Source: Prevotella sp. UBA2444
GTDB lineage: Bacteria; Bacteroidota; Bacteroidia; Bacteroidales; Bacteroidaceae
NCBI GenBank assembly: GCA_002342665.1
Contig: DDQK01000007.1
Location: forward strand, 34,042-98,041
Reading direction: 5' to 3'
DNA length: 64,000 nt
Below, in pieces: positions 53,889 through 63,913 of this stretch (positions are counted from its first letter, which is position 1; each line of letters opens with the position of its first letter). A program made the translations under genes and the position numbers. The notes under the pieces are model-generated. The model was not told where the DNA came from and did not search any database. It worked only from the letters and a program-made list of their open reading frames with translations.

Positions 53889-54995
53889 TTAAGCATGATG
53901 CTCCTTGACGTGCGACATCGAGATGAACACAGCAGAGAGCATCGTGAATACCATCGCCTGGATGTAGCATACCAGCACTTCAAGCAGCATCATAAAGATA
54001 CTCAGGAAGACGCTCACGGGAGTCATCACCGTACCCAGCACATTACCCAGTACGCCGCCCAAGGCGAACATGATGAAGATGATGCATGAGAGCGAGATGG
54101 CTATCACGTGGCCAGCCAGCATATTAGCGAAAAGTCGTATCATCAGGGCTATCGGTTTCGTAAAGATACCGAAAAACTCGATGAACGGCATGAGGGGCAC
54201 AGGGAACTTGAGCCACAAGGGCACCTCACCCCAGAAGATTTCCTTCCAGTAGGCCTTGGTTCCGGTGACGTTCACGATGAGGAACGTGCACAGGGCAAGG
54301 AACATCGTACAGGTGATATTGCCGGTCAGATTGCCGCCACCTGGTGGGAACGGCATCACACCCATGATGTTGGTGATGAAGATAAAGAAGAAGCACGTCA
54401 TCAGGTAGGGCGCATACTTCGGCGCCTCGTCGCCCAGCGACGGCTTAATCATGTCATTGTAGACAGTCATCACAAACATGTGGATCAGGCCAGTAAAGCC
54501 CTTCGGCGCAGGATCGTCCACCTTGTGCTTCTTGCACCAGCGGGCAGCCATCAGGATGCAGCACAGCAGAAGGATGGCATTGATAAAAAGCACCAACACT
54601 GTCTTGGTGATACTGATGTCGAAGCAGACGGGCACCAGGTCGCTGCCCACACGCTCCACAATGCGTCCCTTCTCATCTTCAGCGCCCTGAATGTAGAAGC
54701 CTTCTGCCGACCCTTCTCCAGCACGCAGGAGTTCCGCGTTGGGCTCGTGCTCAAACTGTGATGAGCAGAGCACATGGAAGCCGGAATGCTGCGAGTAGAA
54801 GATCATGGGCAGATGGATAATCAGAGGTTTGCCGCCGATGTCAGTGACATGCCACATATAGGAATCCTGCACGTGACCAAACAATATCTCCTTCAGGTGC
54901 ACCCCACCCTCCTCTTTCTCAGCCTCCTGAGAGAAACCGGGAATCGACGAACAGAGCAGCACCAGCAGCAGGAATATTGATCTTACTTGTTTCAT
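53889..54995 (-). CDS. atpB: ATP synthase a subunit with signal peptide and N-terminal extension
   Basis: A 368-residue subunit a, clearly longer than the 271 of E. coli. It starts with a signal peptide (SIFLLLVLLCSSIPGFSQ) and a soluble segment of about 110 residues (GVHLKEILFGHVQDSY to EKGRIVERVGSDLVP), then the usual membrane core. The essential Arg is in PIALMIRLFANMLAGH, and VLVCYIQAMVFTMLSAVFI closes the protein. The extension is a Bacteroidota trait and should lie in the periplasm. It overlaps the preceding small gene by 4 bases (ATGA). Confidence 0.94.
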   Translation of the reverse strand: MKQVRSIFLLLVLLCSSIPGFSQEAEKEEGGVHLKEILFGHVQDSYMWHVTDIGGKPLIIHLPMIFYSQHSGFHVLCSSQFEHEPNAELLRAGEGSAEGFYIQGAEDEKGRIVERVGSDLVPVCFDISITKTVLVLFINAILLLCCILMAARWCKKHKVDDPAPKGFTGLIHMFVMTVYNDMIKPSLGDEAPKYAPYLMTCFFFIFITNIMGVMPFPPGGGNLTGNITCTMFLALCTFLIVNVTGTKAYWKEIFWGEVPLWLKFPVPLMPFIEFFGIFTKPIALMIRLFANMLAGHVIAISLSCIIFIMFALGGVLGNVLGTVMTPVSVFLSIFMMLLEVLVCYIQAMVFTMLSAVFISMSHVKEHHA

Positions 54996-55396
54996 TTGTT
55001 ACTGTTTTTACTTACTTTTGCAAAGAATACGGCATCGAAAACGAGAGTGACGATATAATAGACGATGAACACGATGGCAAACCACTTGATAGTCTGAATG
55101 TCGTGCCTTTCTACGACACAGTAGACCAGAAGCACGATGGCTGCTGCCATCAGACGGAAGGCAGAACCTGCCAGATAGTACTTGGGCATCGACTCGGGAG
55201 CGCGACGGGCTATTGTTTTCCATCCCTGTATATACGCCCAACCGCAGACGAAACTGAAGACTACCGAGATGACCATGGGATAAAGCAGGACCGAAAGGCC
55301 CGTCAGTTGCATTGTCAGCAACCCCAGCACGGTCAGACCTGCAAGGATGCAGATCAACACCTTATTATATATTAAGGCAGTCTTGCCGATGTTCAT
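54992..55396 (-). CDS. AtpI-like small membrane protein of the ATP synthase operon
   Basis: A 134-residue protein with four hydrophobic segments (VLICILAGLTVLGLLT, VLLYPMVISVVFSFVCGWAY, LMAAAIVLLVYCVV, WFAIVFIVYYIVTLVFDAVFF). It sits between atpC and atpB and overlaps atpB by 4 bases, the place where AtpI or AtpR-type assembly helpers occur in other phyla. Sequence similarity to AtpI is weak, so the name is by position and topology. A role in c-ring assembly or Mg2+ handling is inference. Confidence 0.75.
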   Translation of the reverse strand: MNIGKTALIYNKVLICILAGLTVLGLLTMQLTGLSVLLYPMVISVVFSFVCGWAYIQGWKTIARRAPESMPKYYLAGSAFRLMAAAIVLLVYCVVERHDIQTIKWFAIVFIVYYIVTLVFDAVFFAKVSKNSNK

Positions 55397-55412
55397 TTTG
55401 TCTCAATAAGTC

Positions 55413-55658
55413 TTATTCGCAGACTTCCACGCAGAGCGACACTTCGTTCTTCTTCACTTCCACGAACCCACCGAGGATATTCAGGCTAACCTTTCCCTCC
55501 TTGGTGCCATACTCCACAATGCCTTTCTGCAATGTAGAGATTATCGGTGCATGATCGTTCAGAATCTCAAACTGCCCCATCGTGCCTGGAACGAGGACGC
55601 TCTCGACCTCTCCGTCAAACTCAATCTTTTCGGGCGAAACAATCTTCAGTTGCAACAT
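55413..55658 (-). CDS. atpC: ATP synthase epsilon subunit, short form
   Basis: An 81-residue epsilon subunit containing only the N-terminal beta-sandwich (LKIVSPEKIEFDGEVESV, GQFEILNDHAPIISTL, GGFVEVKKNEVSLCVE). The usual C-terminal helical hairpin of about 50 residues, which inhibits ATP hydrolysis in E. coli and Bacillus, is missing. The stop is clean, and the next gene follows 16 bases later, so it is not a frameshift remnant within this operon. Short epsilon subunits are known in Bacteroidota. Confidence 0.93.
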   Translation of the reverse strand: MLQLKIVSPEKIEFDGEVESVLVPGTMGQFEILNDHAPIISTLQKGIVEYGTKEGKVSLNILGGFVEVKKNEVSLCVEVCE

Positions 55659-55687
55659 AATTGTAAATGATAATTTTGAATTACGAA

Positions 55688-57220
<1,533 letters not shown>

Positions 57221-57267
57221 TTAATATTTAAGTTATTGCTTCTTGTTTTAAGTTTTTAAGCCGATTG

Positions 57268-57275
57268 CAAAGATA
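57268..57275 (-). promoter_or_regulatory. -7 promoter element for the ATP synthase operon
   Basis: TATCTTTG followed by CA on the minus strand, about 53 bases before the atpD ATG. TTTG-rich sequence 13-17 bases upstream may serve as -33. Confidence 0.7.
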
Positions 57276-57393
57276 CTAATTATTTCCCAAACAAAAAAAC
57301 TTTTTGCTGAAATATTTGCAAAAACGGTCATATTAGACACTTAATGTGGCTAAATCGTCATGATTCGCCAACATTTTATCCTATCATGTTCTT

Positions 57394-58491
57394 TTACTTA
57401 CGCAGTGCGATGTTATAGTTATAGTAGCGCTTGTTGCCCGTGACCTCTTCCAGCACTCTGATGAACGGCGGGAAATTGACTGTCTCCTGTGCCGTCACAC
57501 CTTTCGTCTCTAGCAGCACCAGGTTGTCAACGGGCTGCAGGAAGGTGTCTATCTGGAAGTACTGGCCTTTCCAGATGAGGCTCTTGCGCCGCTTGCGGAT
57601 GGTCACACGATAAGGATCGGCCTGTTGCAGCATCTGCTCATAGAGGTTGTTGTTCACCTGTCGCTCCGTCTCTATCACCTCCTTGTCGGAGAGGTGCTTC
57701 GTGGTGCGATGGATATTGATCACCTTACTCTTCCACTCCCTCCGACGCAGGCGCACCTCGCAGCCAGGCTCGGCCACCAGATAAGTCTGGGTGATGTCGC
57801 TCTCACTGCACTCAGGGATGTCGCCGATGATTTCCACACGATATACGCGCTCGTCCTGCACGGGTTGCGGCAGCCCCACGACCTTGGCTATCTCCGTGAT
57901 GACACGGTTCAGCTTGTTCTCAAAGTCGTCATGATTGTTGATTACCCTCAGATGCGGATGACCTGTCCAGGCATTGATTACCTTCTTGTCCAGTTCTCGG
58001 GCAATACGAAGGCCTTCCTCGTTCATCTGTTCATAACGGGTGGCATTAGTCGCCGTCGTGTAGTATTGTTCGGCACCATCAGCTGCCGAGACGAGGTGCA
58101 GCACGGCATCATAGCGGTCTCGCAGCTCGTTGGAGTTGGTGCCAGCTTTCTGCGTGATGTCTTCCCACATCTCGGGAGTCATATAGGCCGAGATGTCCAT
58201 CGCTCCACGGTCGCAGACAATCAGCACTGGTTTCTCGCAGACTTCCGCCATTTTAAGAAACTGATCCTCAAACGCCAGCTGGGTCTCCAGGATGGCACGC
58301 TCTCCCTGATAGTAGAGCTGACGGTTGGGCGTCAGGTAGTTCCACCCCGCCGTACTGTAGATCGTTGGCACCTCAGGCACATTGAACACCTTGTAGCCGA
58401 ATCCGGAGAAATACTCCGTGATCTTCACCAGGGCTGTGGTCTTTCCTGCACACGGCCCACCCGTCAGCACTATCTTCTTAATCTCAGGCAT
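57394..58491 (-). CDS. AAA-28 ATPase/CYTH-like fusion protein
   Basis: A 365-residue protein. The N-terminal P-loop NTPase (IVLTGGPCAGKTTALVKITEYF, with LIVCDRGAMDISAYM as Walker B region) resembles the AAA_28/NadR-like kinase family. The C-terminal half has alternating charged strands (VYRVEIIGDIPE, VRLRRREWKSKVINIHR, VTIRKRRKSLIWKGQYFQID) that look like a CYTH/triphosphate tunnel fold. The same two-domain layout is known in the eukaryotic Ttd14-type proteins. Likely a nucleotide- or polyphosphate-acting enzyme; substrate unknown. It lies 3 bases after pfkA in a four-gene unit. Confidence 0.78.
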   Translation of the reverse strand: MPEIKKIVLTGGPCAGKTTALVKITEYFSGFGYKVFNVPEVPTIYSTAGWNYLTPNRQLYYQGERAILETQLAFEDQFLKMAEVCEKPVLIVCDRGAMDISAYMTPEMWEDITQKAGTNSNELRDRYDAVLHLVSAADGAEQYYTTATNATRYEQMNEEGLRIARELDKKVINAWTGHPHLRVINNHDDFENKLNRVITEIAKVVGLPQPVQDERVYRVEIIGDIPECSESDITQTYLVAEPGCEVRLRRREWKSKVINIHRTTKHLSDKEVIETERQVNNNLYEQMLQQADPYRVTIRKRRKSLIWKGQYFQIDTFLQPVDNLVLLETKGVTAQETVNFPPFIRVLEEVTGNKRYYNYNIALRK

Positions 58492-58494
58492 AGG

Positions 58495-59472
58495 CTAAAT
58501 GCTCAGTTCGTCAAGCACTCTGATGAGCTTCTTGTTGAAAGGCTTGTCGGTACGGATACACTCTGAGAAGGGCACATAGACCACCTCGTTGTTGCGCACG
58601 CCAACCATGACGTTGCGCTGACCCTGGATGATGGCCTCGATGGCTCCCACACCCGTGCGACTGGCCAGGATGCGGTCGTGAGCTGAGGGTGAGCCACCAC
58701 GCTGCAGGTGACCCAGGATCGACACACGCACGTCGAACTCGGGGAACTCCTTCTTCACACGGTCTGCATAGTAGAGGGCACCGCACTTGGGACTCTCCGA
58801 CACGATTACGATACACGATTTCTTCGACTTACGGATGCCGCGGCCCATGAAGGCAGCCAGCTGGTCTTCCTCCATCATCTCTTCCGGTATGATGGCTGCC
58901 TCAGCTCCGCAGGCGATGGCTGAGTTCTGTGCCAGGAAGCCTGCGTCACGGCCCATCACCTCCACGAAGAAGATGCGCTCGTGAGAGTTGGCCGTATCGC
59001 GGATACGGTCCACGCAGTCCATGATGGTATTCATCGTAGTGTCGTAGCCGATGGTGGAGTCAGTACCGTAGAGGTCGTTGTCGATAGTGCCGGGCAGACC
59101 GATAACGGGGAAGTTGAACTCCATGCCGAAGTTACGGGCACCCGTCAGCGAACCATTACCGCCGATCACCACCAGTGCGTCGATCTCTTCCCTCTGACAG
59201 GTCTCATAGGCCTTCTGCATACCTTCCATTGTCATAAACTCCTTCGAGCGGGCTGTCTTCAGGATTGTTCCGCCCCGGGTGATGATACCGCTCACGTTCT
59301 CCGTTGTGAACGTCTTCACTTCACCCTTGATGAGTCCGTCGTAACCACGATAGATACCCTTGATGTTAAACTGGTTGTAGATACCTGCGCGCGTCACCGC
59401 ACGAATGGCTGCATTCATACCTGGAGCATCACCTCCCGAGGTGAGTATTCCGATTGTCTTAATCTTTGTCAT
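58495..59472 (-). CDS. pfkA: 6-phosphofructokinase
   Basis: A 325-residue PfkA that phosphorylates fructose 6-phosphate in glycolysis. It has [19 protein letters not shown], the catalytic [16 protein letters not shown] and [11 protein letters not shown]. In the ATP-site loop the usual GGDGS reads GGNGS, with Asn106 replacing the Asp that helps hold Mg2+ in E. coli (Asp103). The following Gly is kept, which argues for ATP rather than pyrophosphate as donor. It lies 15 bases after nhaD and 3 before the AAA/CYTH gene. Confidence 0.94.
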   Translation of the reverse strand: MTKIKTIGILTSGGDAPGMNAAIRAVTRAGIYNQFNIKGIYRGYDGLIKGEVKTFTTENVSGIITRGGTILKTARSKEFMTMEGMQKAYETCQREEIDALVVIGGNGSLTGARNFGMEFNFPVIGLPGTIDNDLYGTDSTIGYDTTMNTIMDCVDRIRDTANSHERIFFVEVMGRDAGFLAQNSAIACGAEAAIIPEEMMEEDQLAAFMGRGIRKSKKSCIVIVSESPKCGALYYADRVKKEFPEFDVRVSILGHLQRGGSPSAHDRILASRTGVGAIEAIIQGQRNVMVGVRNNEVVYVPFSECIRTDKPFNKKLIRVLDELSI

Positions 59473-59487
59473 ACACCTTATAATATT

Positions 59488-60897
59488 TTAGTTATATAGA
59501 TAGATTTCCAGCCAGAGGACGATCATACCTATGATCCAGCCCAACAGCATCTTCGGCGACACATGCCTCAGATACCAGCCAAGCCTCACCTGCTCCATCT
59601 TCATCAGGGCGATGCCGCTCGCGGAGCCCACCGAGAGCAGGCAGCCGCCAGCTGCCGTTGCATAGGCCACGATCAGCCAGTAGGTGCCGTTGACGGTGAA
59701 GTTGCTCATATAGTCGGAGTCGGCCCAGAGTGCCGTCTGTGAGTCTGTCAGCACCGGATAGAGTGAGATGTCGGAAATGGCAATGGTAAACGTGTCTACG
59801 ATGGCACTGAGCATTCCAGACAGCAGTCCCACCACCCACACGTTGTGGATATTGTAGTCTATCCAGGCCGACACATCGCCCAGCACGCCTGTTTCGGTCA
59901 TCACCCCCATTCCGAGCATGATGCCCATTACGAAGAGCATCTGCTGGATAGCACCGTACTGCAGGGCCTGTGGCATGCGGCGCTCTGTCAGCCGGTCTGC
60001 CAGCATCAGCTTACGGTTGAAGGCTTCGTTGACCACCCACAGCACACTCAGCACACACAGGGCCCCGAGGAAGGGCGACAGACGGGTTATGTTGTGGAAG
60101 GTGGGTATGAACCACAGTCCGCCGATACCCACGAAGAGCATCACGATGCGCTGCCAGTTGTTCAGGTTTGTGTCGTCGCCGCGATAGGGCATCGGCGACC
60201 ACTGGGTATCGAGCCGTTCAGGCAATTCACGGTTGATGAGTATCGTCGGTATGACCCATGCCAGTATAGCAGGCAGAGCCAGATAGGCCGAGAAGCGGGT
60301 GGCCGTCACGGCACCCTTCTCCCAAAGCAACAGTCCCGTGGGGTCGCCAATCACGGTGAAGCAACCACCACAGCAGGCAGCAATCACAATAGCCGAGCCT
60401 ACGAGCATGCGCTGCTGACGGTTCTGCACGATCTCACGCATCACCACAAGCATCATCGTGGCCGTTGTCAGATTGTCGAGATTGGCCGAGATGACGAAGG
60501 TGGCCAGCGTGATGGTCCATAGCAACCGCTTAGAGTTGCGCGTCTTGATCCACTTCTTCACAAAATCAAAACAACCGTTGTTGTTCAATATTTCGATGAT
60601 GGTCATCGTGGCCAGCAGGAACATCACGATGCTCGCTGCGCGCCCCACGTAGCCGAGGAATATCTCGTGGCGTATAAACTCCTTCACAGCACTGCTCGAT
60701 GCCTCCTCGCCTGCCAGGAACTCTGTGTAGTCGTGAGGATGCTGAGCCATCACGAAGTCGGTACCCCAGCAGATATACACCACCCATCCCACAGTACCGA
60801 TAAACATGGCGATGGCAGCCTTGTTCACCCCTGTCAGGTGGCCCGTTGCTATCAGCAGATAGCCCAGAATCAGCATTAGTACGATTATCAGCGTCAT
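59488..60897 (-). CDS. nhaD: Na+/H+ antiporter, NhaD family
   Basis: A 469-residue membrane protein with about twelve spans. The NhaD-type polar motifs are visible: VISANLDNLTTATMMLVVMREIV, AACCGGCFTVIGDPTGLLLW and SAIVDTFTIAISD. NhaD expels Na+ or Li+ in exchange for H+ in alkaline or salty conditions. Its ATG overlaps the stop of the sensor kinase gene (ATGA), and pfkA follows 15 bases later. A second antiporter (NhaC) is at the start of the window, so sodium handling is doubly represented. Confidence 0.92.
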   Translation of the reverse strand: MTLIIVLMLILGYLLIATGHLTGVNKAAIAMFIGTVGWVVYICWGTDFVMAQHPHDYTEFLAGEEASSSAVKEFIRHEIFLGYVGRAASIVMFLLATMTIIEILNNNGCFDFVKKWIKTRNSKRLLWTITLATFVISANLDNLTTATMMLVVMREIVQNRQQRMLVGSAIVIAACCGGCFTVIGDPTGLLLWEKGAVTATRFSAYLALPAILAWVIPTILINRELPERLDTQWSPMPYRGDDTNLNNWQRIVMLFVGIGGLWFIPTFHNITRLSPFLGALCVLSVLWVVNEAFNRKLMLADRLTERRMPQALQYGAIQQMLFVMGIMLGMGVMTETGVLGDVSAWIDYNIHNVWVVGLLSGMLSAIVDTFTIAISDISLYPVLTDSQTALWADSDYMSNFTVNGTYWLIVAYATAAGGCLLSVGSASGIALMKMEQVRLGWYLRHVSPKMLLGWIIGMIVLWLEIYLYN

Positions 60898-62492
60898 GAA
60901 TCCCTCTTTTTTTCTGTTTTCTTATTTTTCAATATTTCCACCGGTGCCCAGTACCAGAAGATTGTGCCCTGGCCGTCGACATCGTTGTCACGCACACCAA
61001 TCTGACCGTTCCCCTTGTCAAGCACTGCCTTGCAGATGCTCAGTCCCAGTCCCGGGGTGTTCTCACCCAGATAGGTATTCTTGTCCGACAGCAGGGCGAA
61101 GATGTTACCTCGCAGGTCCTCGGGCAACCCATAGCCCGTGTCTCTCACCTCAGCGTAGAGGCCACCATTCTTGGCACAATAGAACAGCGTGACCTTACCC
61201 TCACGGGTGTGCTGAACAGCATTCTCCAACAGGCTCGCCGTCACCAGTCTGAGCAGTTTGTCATCGAGCATGGCATACATGCCTCCGATGGGGTCGACCA
61301 CTTCCAGCTGCACGCCTCCGTGCAGATGCCGCCTTGCATCGTCGGCCATCTTGTGCATCTCCGCCTGGATATCGGTCTCGCGGCGCTCAAACAGTTGTTG
61401 CTTGCCTGCAATGTCCGAGAGCGACAGCAACTGGCTGATCATATGCAAAAGCTGCTGTCCGTTCTGGTTCACCAGTCGCAGCAGGTTTTTCTCCTCTTCT
61501 TCGGGCATCTCCCCGCGAGGCACCGTCATCAGCAGATCGGTGAATCCGATGATGGCGTTCAGCGGTGTGCGCAGTGCATGGCTCAGGTTGCTCAGGAACA
61601 CGTCCTTCAGTTGCTCACTCTGTTGGGCGCGCTGCATCTCCTCCTGGATGCGCTTCCTGCTTCTACGCTGGATGAAGATTATCACCAGCAGCGATACCAG
61701 CAATAGTCCGGCCAGCAGATACCACACCCAAGCGGGGATGATCAGACGGTCGAAACTGTTCATGATATAGTCGTACACTTCCTCTGTGACACCCTCATCT
61801 TCCATCTTCTCCAGTTCGCGGTCGATAGCATCGATGAGGGCCTTGTTGTGGCTAACGTAGCAGTATTCGCGCGGCATCAGCGTCAGATCGCTGCACTGCA
61901 GCGTATGCAGCCCGTAGCGGTCTATCAGGTATTTCGCCTGATAACGGAAGCAGATCACACCGTCATACTTCCCGTCGGCCAGTTCCTCAAGAGCCGTGGG
62001 CAGGTCTTGTACCAACACATGATTAGCGCCAGCGCGTGACAGTGTGTCGATGATAGGGCGCGACTTCATCAGGGCGATGGTCTTGCCGCTGATCTCCCGC
62101 AGACCGTTGTGGATGGGGTTCGACTTGCGGAACACGATCTGGTAGTACAGGCGAAACACGGCCTGCGAATAGTTGATGCTATCCTTGCGATAGGGCGAGA
62201 ATACCATCATCGCCAGGTCGGAACGCCCATTCATCACGTCGTCGGCCACTTTCTCCCATGAGTTAGGCACGTAATCGAAGGGGATGCCAAGACGCTCCAT
62301 CAGAATGTCGGTAAACACCACGTCGCGACCTCGGGGCCGACCTTTTTCATCGACAAACTGCATCGGGGGATAGTTGTCATCGAGACTGAATCGCAGGGGC
62401 TTCTCTTTCGTAAAACCGAGAATGTCGGCACTCACCGTGAGGGCGAGCGTCAGCATTGTCAGCAGCATTATCGGTCTCAGTCTCTTTGGCAT
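60894..62492 (-). CDS. Sensor histidine kinase with periplasmic solute-binding domain
   Basis: A 532-residue hybrid-type sensor. A signal peptide leads into a family-3 solute-binding domain (RFSLDDNYPPMQFVDEKGRPRG to about residue 245), then one membrane span at 251-274. The kinase core follows: His305 in NLSHALRTPLNAIIGF, the N box LLENAVQH, DTGYGLP and GLGLSICKAVLDKG. The binding domain suggests direct sensing of an amino acid-like ligand in the periplasm. No response regulator is adjacent, so its partner lies elsewhere. It is first in the unit with nhaD, pfkA and the AAA/CYTH gene, overlapping nhaD by 4 bases. Confidence 0.88.
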   Translation of the reverse strand: MPKRLRPIMLLTMLTLALTVSADILGFTKEKPLRFSLDDNYPPMQFVDEKGRPRGRDVVFTDILMERLGIPFDYVPNSWEKVADDVMNGRSDLAMMVFSPYRKDSINYSQAVFRLYYQIVFRKSNPIHNGLREISGKTIALMKSRPIIDTLSRAGANHVLVQDLPTALEELADGKYDGVICFRYQAKYLIDRYGLHTLQCSDLTLMPREYCYVSHNKALIDAIDRELEKMEDEGVTEEVYDYIMNSFDRLIIPAWVWYLLAGLLLVSLLVIIFIQRRSRKRIQEEMQRAQQSEQLKDVFLSNLSHALRTPLNAIIGFTDLLMTVPRGEMPEEEEKNLLRLVNQNGQQLLHMISQLLSLSDIAGKQQLFERRETDIQAEMHKMADDARRHLHGGVQLEVVDPIGGMYAMLDDKLLRLVTASLLENAVQHTREGKVTLFYCAKNGGLYAEVRDTGYGLPEDLRGNIFALLSDKNTYLGENTPGLGLSICKAVLDKGNGQIGVRDNDVDGQGTIFWYWAPVEILKNKKTEKKRDS

Positions 62493-62519
62493 TTTGAGGT
62501 CAGTCGATTATATTGGCTA

Positions 62520-62527
62520 CAAAATTA
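62520..62527 (-). promoter_or_regulatory. -7 promoter element for the sensor kinase-nhaD-pfkA-AAA unit
   Basis: TAATTTTG on the minus strand, 27 bases before the ATG at 62492. Confidence 0.65.
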
Positions 62528-62572
62528 CAAACTTTTTCCGAAACCGCCAAATATTTTTTTTTGAAAATTAAG

Positions 62573-62607
62573 AAAAATAAAGGCCTGCAGGTATTGCAAG
62601 CCTTTAT
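62573..62607 (-). terminator. Intrinsic terminator after the glycine-repeat protein gene
   Basis: On the minus strand ATAAAGGC plus TGCA pairs with TGCA plus GCCTTTAT around a short loop (62577-62607), followed by a T run at 62573-62577. It separates this gene from the sensor kinase promoter. Confidence 0.8.
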
Positions 62608-62626
62608 CTGTCGCATGATGCTTGTT

Positions 62627-63688
62627 TCAATAGCGGTAGAAGCCGAAGAAATAGATGATGGCTGCCTTGCGCCTGTCAGTCATGTTCTGCACGCGGGCCA
62701 CGTTGCTGCCGCCCTTCCACACTTCTCCGTTGGCCTTGATTTCACCGGCCACGCTGCCGCCTAGCCACACCTTGCCGTTCTGGTCGATACGGCCCACGAT
62801 GGAGCCACCCTTACGCACTTGGCCGTCGGAAAGCAGCTGGCCAGCCACACTGCCGCCAACGCGGATGTCACCATTGGACTCTATCCTGCCCTGTGACGAG
62901 CCATTGATCATCACGGTGCCGTCACCACGAATCTCACCGAATGTGCTGCCGCCCTTCCACAGGATCATCTTAGCACCCGACCTAGCTTCCATTTCCTGAT
63001 TGGCCTTGGCTGAAGCCAACTGTGCCTTCCGGTGCTCCGCTATCTGGGCGTTGGCAGCATCAAACTTCTGACGGTATTCGGCCAGGAAGTCATTGTTGGC
63101 TATCAAACAGAACAGGATATAGGCCTCCTTCTCCGGAGCGATAGGACTATCGGCACTGACCATCCGCTCGTTGCAGACGAACATGCCGCCATGGTTGTCA
63201 ATCTTGCCCATCCACCGACCTTTCCATTTCACCTCACCAGAGGACTTGTCGAAGGCGATGTCGGCTGTCTTGTTGCTGCTCATCGTCCCGTCGGGATTGA
63301 TCTTGCCCACTTGGTGCTCACCGCCATACAACACGGCACCATCTTCCTGAAAAACATAATACTCCGAAACCTGCTGGTTGGATGAGGTGCGCCCGTATTT
63401 TTCAAAAGTGTTAGTAGCCGGATGCCAGATGCCGGCCGGACTACCCGTCGAATATGAGAACCTGACATCGCCAGCGGCAGGCGCGACTGGTGGTTGACCA
63501 TTCGGACTGTCGGACACCCCGCTGTTTACCTGCTTCGCGGGTTGCGAAACTGCTTCGTTCAACTTCTTGTTTACCGCCTCTTTGGCTTTCCGCTTGGCTG
63601 CATTCATCAGATTACCGAACTGTGCCGAAGCCGGAGTGACAACGGCTAATGCCATCATAACGAGAATACTCTTCAATAGTTTGTTCAT
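62627..63688 (-). CDS. Secreted protein with C-terminal 16-residue glycine repeats
   Basis: A 353-residue protein with a signal peptide (MNKLLKSILVMMALAVVTPASAQ), a basic helix-rich segment (AAKRKAKEAVNKKLNEAV), a middle domain (residues 75-190), and five successive 16-residue repeats at about 244-325, for example GGSVAGQLLSDGQVRK and GGSIVGRIDQNGKVWL. It ends with a hydrophobic tail (AAIIYFFGFYRY). The GGS-x-x-G-x-I-x-x-x-G-x-V pattern suggests a short-stranded beta structure like the recently described beta-flower fold, but this is inference from memory. Function unknown. It is monocistronic with its own promoter and terminator. Confidence 0.75.
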   Translation of the reverse strand: MNKLLKSILVMMALAVVTPASAQFGNLMNAAKRKAKEAVNKKLNEAVSQPAKQVNSGVSDSPNGQPPVAPAAGDVRFSYSTGSPAGIWHPATNTFEKYGRTSSNQQVSEYYVFQEDGAVLYGGEHQVGKINPDGTMSSNKTADIAFDKSSGEVKWKGRWMGKIDNHGGMFVCNERMVSADSPIAPEKEAYILFCLIANNDFLAEYRQKFDAANAQIAEHRKAQLASAKANQEMEARSGAKMILWKGGSTFGEIRGDGTVMINGSSQGRIESNGDIRVGGSVAGQLLSDGQVRKGGSIVGRIDQNGKVWLGGSVAGEIKANGEVWKGGSNVARVQNMTDRRKAAIIYFFGFYRY

Positions 63689-63726
63689 AATGACTGGTTT
63701 TAAGTTACTATAATTCGTTGATGCTG

Positions 63727-63734
63727 CAAAGATA
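63727..63734 (-). promoter_or_regulatory. -7 promoter element for the glycine-repeat protein gene
   Basis: TATCTTTG followed by CAGC on the minus strand, 38 bases before the ATG at 63688. Confidence 0.7.
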
Positions 63735-63803
63735 ATAAAAAGATTCCAAAACTGGAAATTTTCAACTGATTATTTGGAGACGGACGCGTTTTTGCGAACT
63801 CAC

Positions 63804-63829
63804 GCGTTTAGCGTTTAGCGTTTAGCGTT
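63804..63829. repeat. Heptamer tandem repeat (GCGTTTA, 3.7 copies)
   Basis: GCGTTTA is repeated three times exactly and ends with a partial GCGTT. It lies in the gap between the glycine-repeat gene promoter and the last gene. It is prone to slippage. Confidence 0.75.
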
Positions 63830-63873
63830 CAATGAAGTTGTTTTTGACCAAATTAATGGCATTCAAATCTTAT

Positions 63874-63903
63874 ATTTATATTATATTGTAATATAATATA
63901 AAT
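63874..63903. repeat. 30-base AT-only palindrome, possible terminator
   Basis: ATTTATATTATATT (63874-63887) and AATATAATATAAAT (63890-63903) are perfectly complementary around a GT spacer. It lies 10 bases beyond the stop of the last, minus-strand gene. It may end that transcript or be a cruciform-prone site. Confidence 0.55.
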
Positions 63904-63913
63904 GTATACTTAA

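Noticed and set aside
57625..58566. 313-codon open frame on the plus strand
   Set aside because: Antisense to the AAA/CYTH and pfkA genes, which have definite motifs.
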